In this document: in pieces, positions 61,701 through 64,000 of the stretch
Layout of the letters: every line of letters starts with the position of its first letter
Position numbering within the stretch: position 1 is the stretch's first letter
Source: a virus
Strand: one strand, 5' to 3'
Length of the DNA: 64,000 nt
Virus record (IMG/VR): IMGVR_UViG_3300032307_000731
Span: 51,164-115,163 of that record
Made by a program: the position numbers and the translations under genes
The notes under the pieces: generated by a model
Database searches by the model: none
What the model was told of the DNA's origin: nothing
What the model saw: the letters and a program-made list of their open reading frames with translations, nothing else

Positions 61701-64000
61701 CTGTTGAGATAAAAATAAATGCCTTACCAACAACTGAAATATTAGATATTACAGACAGAATTATTGTCGATTTATATGTTAACAATGGTGATAACCAAAG
61801 TAGAACAGCTACCTTTTACTCAGAAGGTACTTTAAATTATTCATATTTAGTAACAACATTAGCAACTCCATCAGGAACAAGTGGTACTTCAGGGACGAGT
61901 GGTACTTCAGGAACAACTGGAACATCAGGTACTTCAGGAACAAGCGGTACTAGTGGTACAACGGGTACTTCAGGAACATCGGGTACGAGTGGTACAACAG
62001 GTACCTCAGGTACAAGTGGTGTAAATGGGACTTCAGGAACTAGCGGTACAACAGGGACTTCAGGGACTTCAGGTACAACAGGTACTTCAGGAACAAGTGG
62101 AACAACCGGTACAAGTGGTACTTCAGGAACAACAGGTACAAGTGGAACATCAGGAACAACCGGTACAAGTGGAACATCAGGAACGACAGGTACAAGTGGT
62201 ACTTCAGGAACGACAGGTACAAGTGGAACAACAGGTACGAGTGGGACTTCGGGTGTTAATGGTACAAGTGGAACAAGTGGTACTACAGGTACAAGTGGTA
62301 CTTCAGGAAGTTCAGGTACTTCTCCAACAGGATTAGTTGCATCTAATTACGTTGCTAAAGGTGTTAAGGGAGGTACTATTCAAACTATAACAAATGGAAG
62401 TGACCAAGTTGTAACATTTGTTGATGAGTTTGACCCTAATGGTTGGATATCATCTAATAAATTTCAACCAACAATTGAAGGTTATTACAATATTCAAGTT
62501 GCAGTATGGTGGTACCCAGCATCAACAACATCAGGACAAAATAATGTTCAGCTTAGAAAAAATGGTAGTACACAAGTTGCAATTCAACAATTTCCACTTA
62601 ATACTACTGAGGGATATGGACAAGAAATTGATATTGTAATGTATTTTAACGGTTCTACTGATTATATTGAAGTTACTGCTTATACATCAAATCCAACATC
62701 TCAAGATATACATGGTGAGAGTTCGGGTACTTGGATTACGGGGTCATTAATTGTTGGTGGTGGAACAAGTGGTACATCAGGTACTAGTGGAACGTCAGGA
62801 ACAAGTGGAACTACGGGTACTTCAGGTACAAGCGGAACTTCAGGTGTTAATGGTACGTCAGGAACAAGCGGTACAACAGGAACATCAGGTACTAGTGGAA
62901 CAACGGGTACAAGTGGTACTTCAGGTACAAGTGGTGTTAATGGAACTTCAGGAACTAGTGGGACTTCGGGTACTACAGGAACAAGTGGTACGACAGGTAC
63001 TTCAGGAACAAGTGGAACTTCGGGTATTAATGGTACGTCAGGTACATCGGGAACAACAGGTACAAGCGGAACTTCAGGAGTTAATGGTACGTCAGGTACA
63101 TCGGGAACAACAGGTACGAGCGGAACTTCAGGTGTTAATGGGACCTCAGGTACATCAGGTACTTCGGGAACAACAGGTACGAGCGGAACTTCAGGTGTTA
63201 ATGGGACCTCAGGTACTTCAGGAACAACAGGTACCTCAGGGACTAGTGGTACGACAGGGACATCAGGGACTAGTGGTACTACAGGTACAAGTGGTACTTC
63301 GGGTATTAACGGAACTTCAGGTACAAGTGGAACTTCAGGAACTACAGGAACAAGTGGAACTTCGGGTGTAAATGGAACGAGTGGTACTTCAGGAACATCA
63401 GGAACAACAGGTACGAGTGGAACTAGTGGAACAACAGGTACATCAGGAACAAGTGGAACTTCGGGTGTTAATGGTACTTCAGGAACTAGCGGAACGACAG
63501 GAACCTCAGGTACAACAGGAACCTCAGGTACTTCAGGAACTACAGGTACAAGTGGAACTTCAGGTACGACAGGGACTTCGGGAACTACAGGTACTAGTGG
63601 AACATCGGGAGTGAATGGTACATCAGGAACTAGCGGTACTTCGGGTATTAACGGAACTTCAGGTACAAGTGGAACAACAGGAACATCAGGTACAACAGGA
63701 ACATCAGGAACATCAGGAACAACAGGTACGAGTGGAACTTCAGGTACTACCGGAACAAGTGGAACATCTGGAGTAAATGGAACGTCAGGAACAACAGGGA
63801 CTTCGGGAACTACAGGTACTAGTGGAACATCGGGAGTGAATGGTACATCAGGAACTAGCGGAACAACAGGGACTTCGGGAACTACAGGAACAAGTGGGAC
63901 TTCGGGTACTACAGGTACAAGTGGAACTTCAGGTGTTAATGGTACATCAGGGACTAGCGGTACGACAGGTACTTCGGGAACTACAGGTACAAGTGGAACT
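58703..64000 (+). CDS. Collagen-like Gly-Thr-Ser repeat tail fibre, partial (runs off window end), at least 1766 codons
   Basis: The frame is open from the ATG to the window end without a stop. The N-terminal 50 residues ([20 protein letters not shown] then [20 protein letters not shown]) look like an attachment domain. Then come three stretches of strict Gly-X-Y with X-Y mostly Thr-Ser, interrupted by INGs, VNGs and IDGs (58862-61353, 61874-62322 and 62762 onward). They are separated by a beta domain (61357-61873, with [13 protein letters not shown]) and a C1q/TNF-like jelly roll (62323-62761: [29 protein letters not shown]). There is no Pro. It resembles trimeric collagen-like phage fibres. 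The shadow ORFs on both strands are by-products of the repeat. Confidence 0.88.
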   Translation, partial: MPIYQRLTDRQFSPSAVTLNDLIHIVITGDTSQSPQGSSFKVTLGDVAHVMSGGTGTSGTSGTSGINGTSGTSGTSGVNGTSGTNGTSGTSGTSGVDGTNGTSGTSGINGTSGTDGTSGTSGTSGTTGTSGIDGTNGTSGTSGVNGTSGTSGTTGTSGTSGTTGTSGTSGINGTNGTSGTSGVNGTSGTSGTTGTSGTSGTTGTSGTSGTSGVNGTSGTSGVNGTSGTTGTSGTSGTTGTSGTSGIDGTNGTSGTSGVNGTSGTTGTSGTSGTTGTSGTSGTTGTSGTSGVNGTSGTSGTTGTSGTSGTTGTSGTTGTSGTSGIDGTSGTTGTSGTTGTSGTSGTTGTSGTSGIDGTSGTSGTTGTSGTSGTTGTSGTSGIDGTSGTSGTTGTSGTSGTSGTTGTSGTSGTTGTSGTSGIDGTSGTSGTDGTSGTSGTSGTTGTSGTTGTSGTSGTSGIDGTSGTSGTTGTSGTSGTTGTSGTSGTSGIDGTSGTSGTSGTTGTSGTSGTTGTSGTTGTSGTSGIDGTSGTSGTDGTSGTTGTSGTSGTTGTSGTSGTSGIDGTSGTSGTDGTSGTSGTTGTSGTSGTTGTSGTSGTTGTSGTSGIDGTSGTTGTSGTSGTSGTTGTSGTSGIDGTSGTSGTDGTSGTSGTTGTSGTTGTSGTSGTDGTSGTSGTTGTSGTSGTDGTSGTSGTTGTSGTSGIDGTSGTSGTDGTSGTSGTDGTSGTSGTTGTSGTSGTTGTSGTSGIDGTSGTSGTDGTSGTSGTTGTSGTSGTSGIDGTSGTSGTDGTSGTSGTTGTSGTSGTTGTSGTSGTSGTSGTDGTSGTTGTSGTSGTSGTTGTSGTTGTSGTTGTSGTSGTTGTSGTSGTTGTSGTSGTSGDDGISGGQNLFFNQSVVQGVTPYKELGEFTDGLPQSTVTVNLTANQQNVLINGGFITDPGKPGVFVIPNGLWHAYCYFTKNAENDNLSVYYIVSKYTTGGTKTTLFTSSAVQIGWDTNNTTPVEIKINALPTTEILDITDRIIVDLYVNNGDNQSRTATFYSEGTLNYSYLVTTLATPSGTSGTSGTSGTSGTTGTSGTSGTSGTSGTTGTSGTSGTSGTTGTSGTSGVNGTSGTSGTTGTSGTSGTTGTSGTSGTTGTSGTSGTTGTSGTSGTTGTSGTSGTTGTSGTSGTTGTSGTTGTSGTSGVNGTSGTSGTTGTSGTSGSSGTSPTGLVASNYVAKGVKGGTIQTITNGSDQVVTFVDEFDPNGWISSNKFQPTIEGYYNIQVAVWWYPASTTSGQNNVQLRKNGSTQVAIQQFPLNTTEGYGQEIDIVMYFNGSTDYIEVTAYTSNPTSQDIHGESSGTWITGSLIVGGGTSGTSGTSGTSGTSGTTGTSGTSGTSGVNGTSGTSGTTGTSGTSGTTGTSGTSGTSGVNGTSGTSGTSGTTGTSGTTGTSGTSGTSGINGTSGTSGTTGTSGTSGVNGTSGTSGTTGTSGTSGVNGTSGTSGTSGTTGTSGTSGVNGTSGTSGTTGTSGTSGTTGTSGTSGTTGTSGTSGINGTSGTSGTSGTTGTSGTSGVNGTSGTSGTSGTTGTSGTSGTTGTSGTSGTSGVNGTSGTSGTTGTSGTTGTSGTSGTTGTSGTSGTTGTSGTTGTSGTSGVNGTSGTSGTSGINGTSGTSGTTGTSGTTGTSGTSGTTGTSGTSGTTGTSGTSGVNGTSGTTGTSGTTGTSGTSGVNGTSGTSGTTGTSGTTGTSGTSGTTGTSGTSGVNGTSGTSGTTGTSGTTGTSGT
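58862..61353 (+). repeat. (Gly-Thr-Ser)n coding repeat, block 1
   Basis: About 830 residues of Gly at every third position. Common units are [13 protein letters not shown] with INGs, VNGs, IDGs or DDGs. At DNA level the 9-base unit varies in its third bases and Ser codons (tca, tcg, agt, agc). Confidence 0.9.
61874..62322 (+). repeat. (Gly-Thr-Ser)n coding repeat, block 2
   Basis: About 150 residues of the same unit, with one GSSG near its end leading into the C1q-like domain. Confidence 0.88.
62762..64000 (+). repeat. (Gly-Thr-Ser)n coding repeat, block 3 (continues past window)
   Basis: Same unit, with frequent VNG and ING interruptions. It continues beyond the window, so its length is unknown. 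Confidence 0.88.

Noticed and set aside
58862-64000. Possible CRISPR array or satellite DNA
   Set aside because: The repeats are 9-base coding units with variable third bases and no distinct spacers; they encode one open frame.

Overview
The window is part of the genome of a large, T4-like contractile-tailed phage (myovirus). The evidence is a syntenic set of T4-type virion and replication proteins: tail sheath, tail tube, gp26-type baseplate protein, gp53-like, gp25 and gp6 baseplate proteins, gp32, UvsX, a T4 RNase H-type nuclease, gp41 helicase and a class Ia ribonucleotide reductase. The host is most likely an aquatic member of the Bacteroidota. The DNA is AT-rich. Start codons are preceded by A/T-rich leaders and not by a Shine-Dalgarno sequence. 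One tail protein is built from SprB-type repeats, which are typical of Bacteroidota gliding adhesins, and the last gene is a Gly-Thr-Ser repeat fibre. No tRNA, rRNA, CRISPR array, integrase or insertion sequence was recognised.

Layout. (1) 43-5222, minus strand: a small unknown protein, a neck/connector-like virion protein, a fusion of a Mn-type superoxide dismutase with a candidate PD-(D/E)XK nuclease domain, a SNF2-type helicase and a SET-domain protein. (2) 5295-9994, plus: a gp14-like neck candidate, four accessory proteins with short T4-like leader motifs (a tandem paralogue pair, a zinc-ribbon protein, a leucine-rich-repeat protein), and a gp15-like tail terminator. (3) 9991-10152, minus: a 53-aa ribbon-helix-helix-like gene. 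(4) 10273-31847, plus: sheath, a HAD-like protein, tube, gp26-like protein with an overlapping 59-aa ORF, a tape-measure candidate, two giant baseplate proteins (1676 and 2564 aa) around a gp53-like protein, and two small proteins. (5) 31951-40802, plus: gp32, uvsX, rnh, an unknown gene, gp41, an FkbM-type methyltransferase, nrdB and nrdA. (6) 40894-58652, plus: gp25, gp6, a 1783-aa protein with membrane-like helices, several structural proteins, a gp7/P2 gpI-like wedge protein and the SprB-repeat protein. (7) 58703 to the window end: an open-ended collagen-like (Gly-Thr-Ser)n fibre with two globular inserts.

Regulation. An A/T-rich motif, TATTTATnA followed by an A-rich tract, lies 22-44 nt before the first gene of most transcription blocks. 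Hairpins with T-tracts separate several blocks. The core TATTTATA is the reverse complement of the T4 late promoter core TATAAATA. Within blocks many genes are coupled by the overlap TAATG.

The most unusual items are the SOD-nuclease fusion beside SNF2 and SET genes, the shared [I/L/V]-x-E leader on six small or accessory proteins (possible capsid-targeting signals), the gp26/59-aa overlapping frames, the membrane-like helices and OmpA-like segment in giant baseplate proteins, the SprB mimicry, and the Gly-Thr-Ser fibre with synonymous codons scrambled across repeats.
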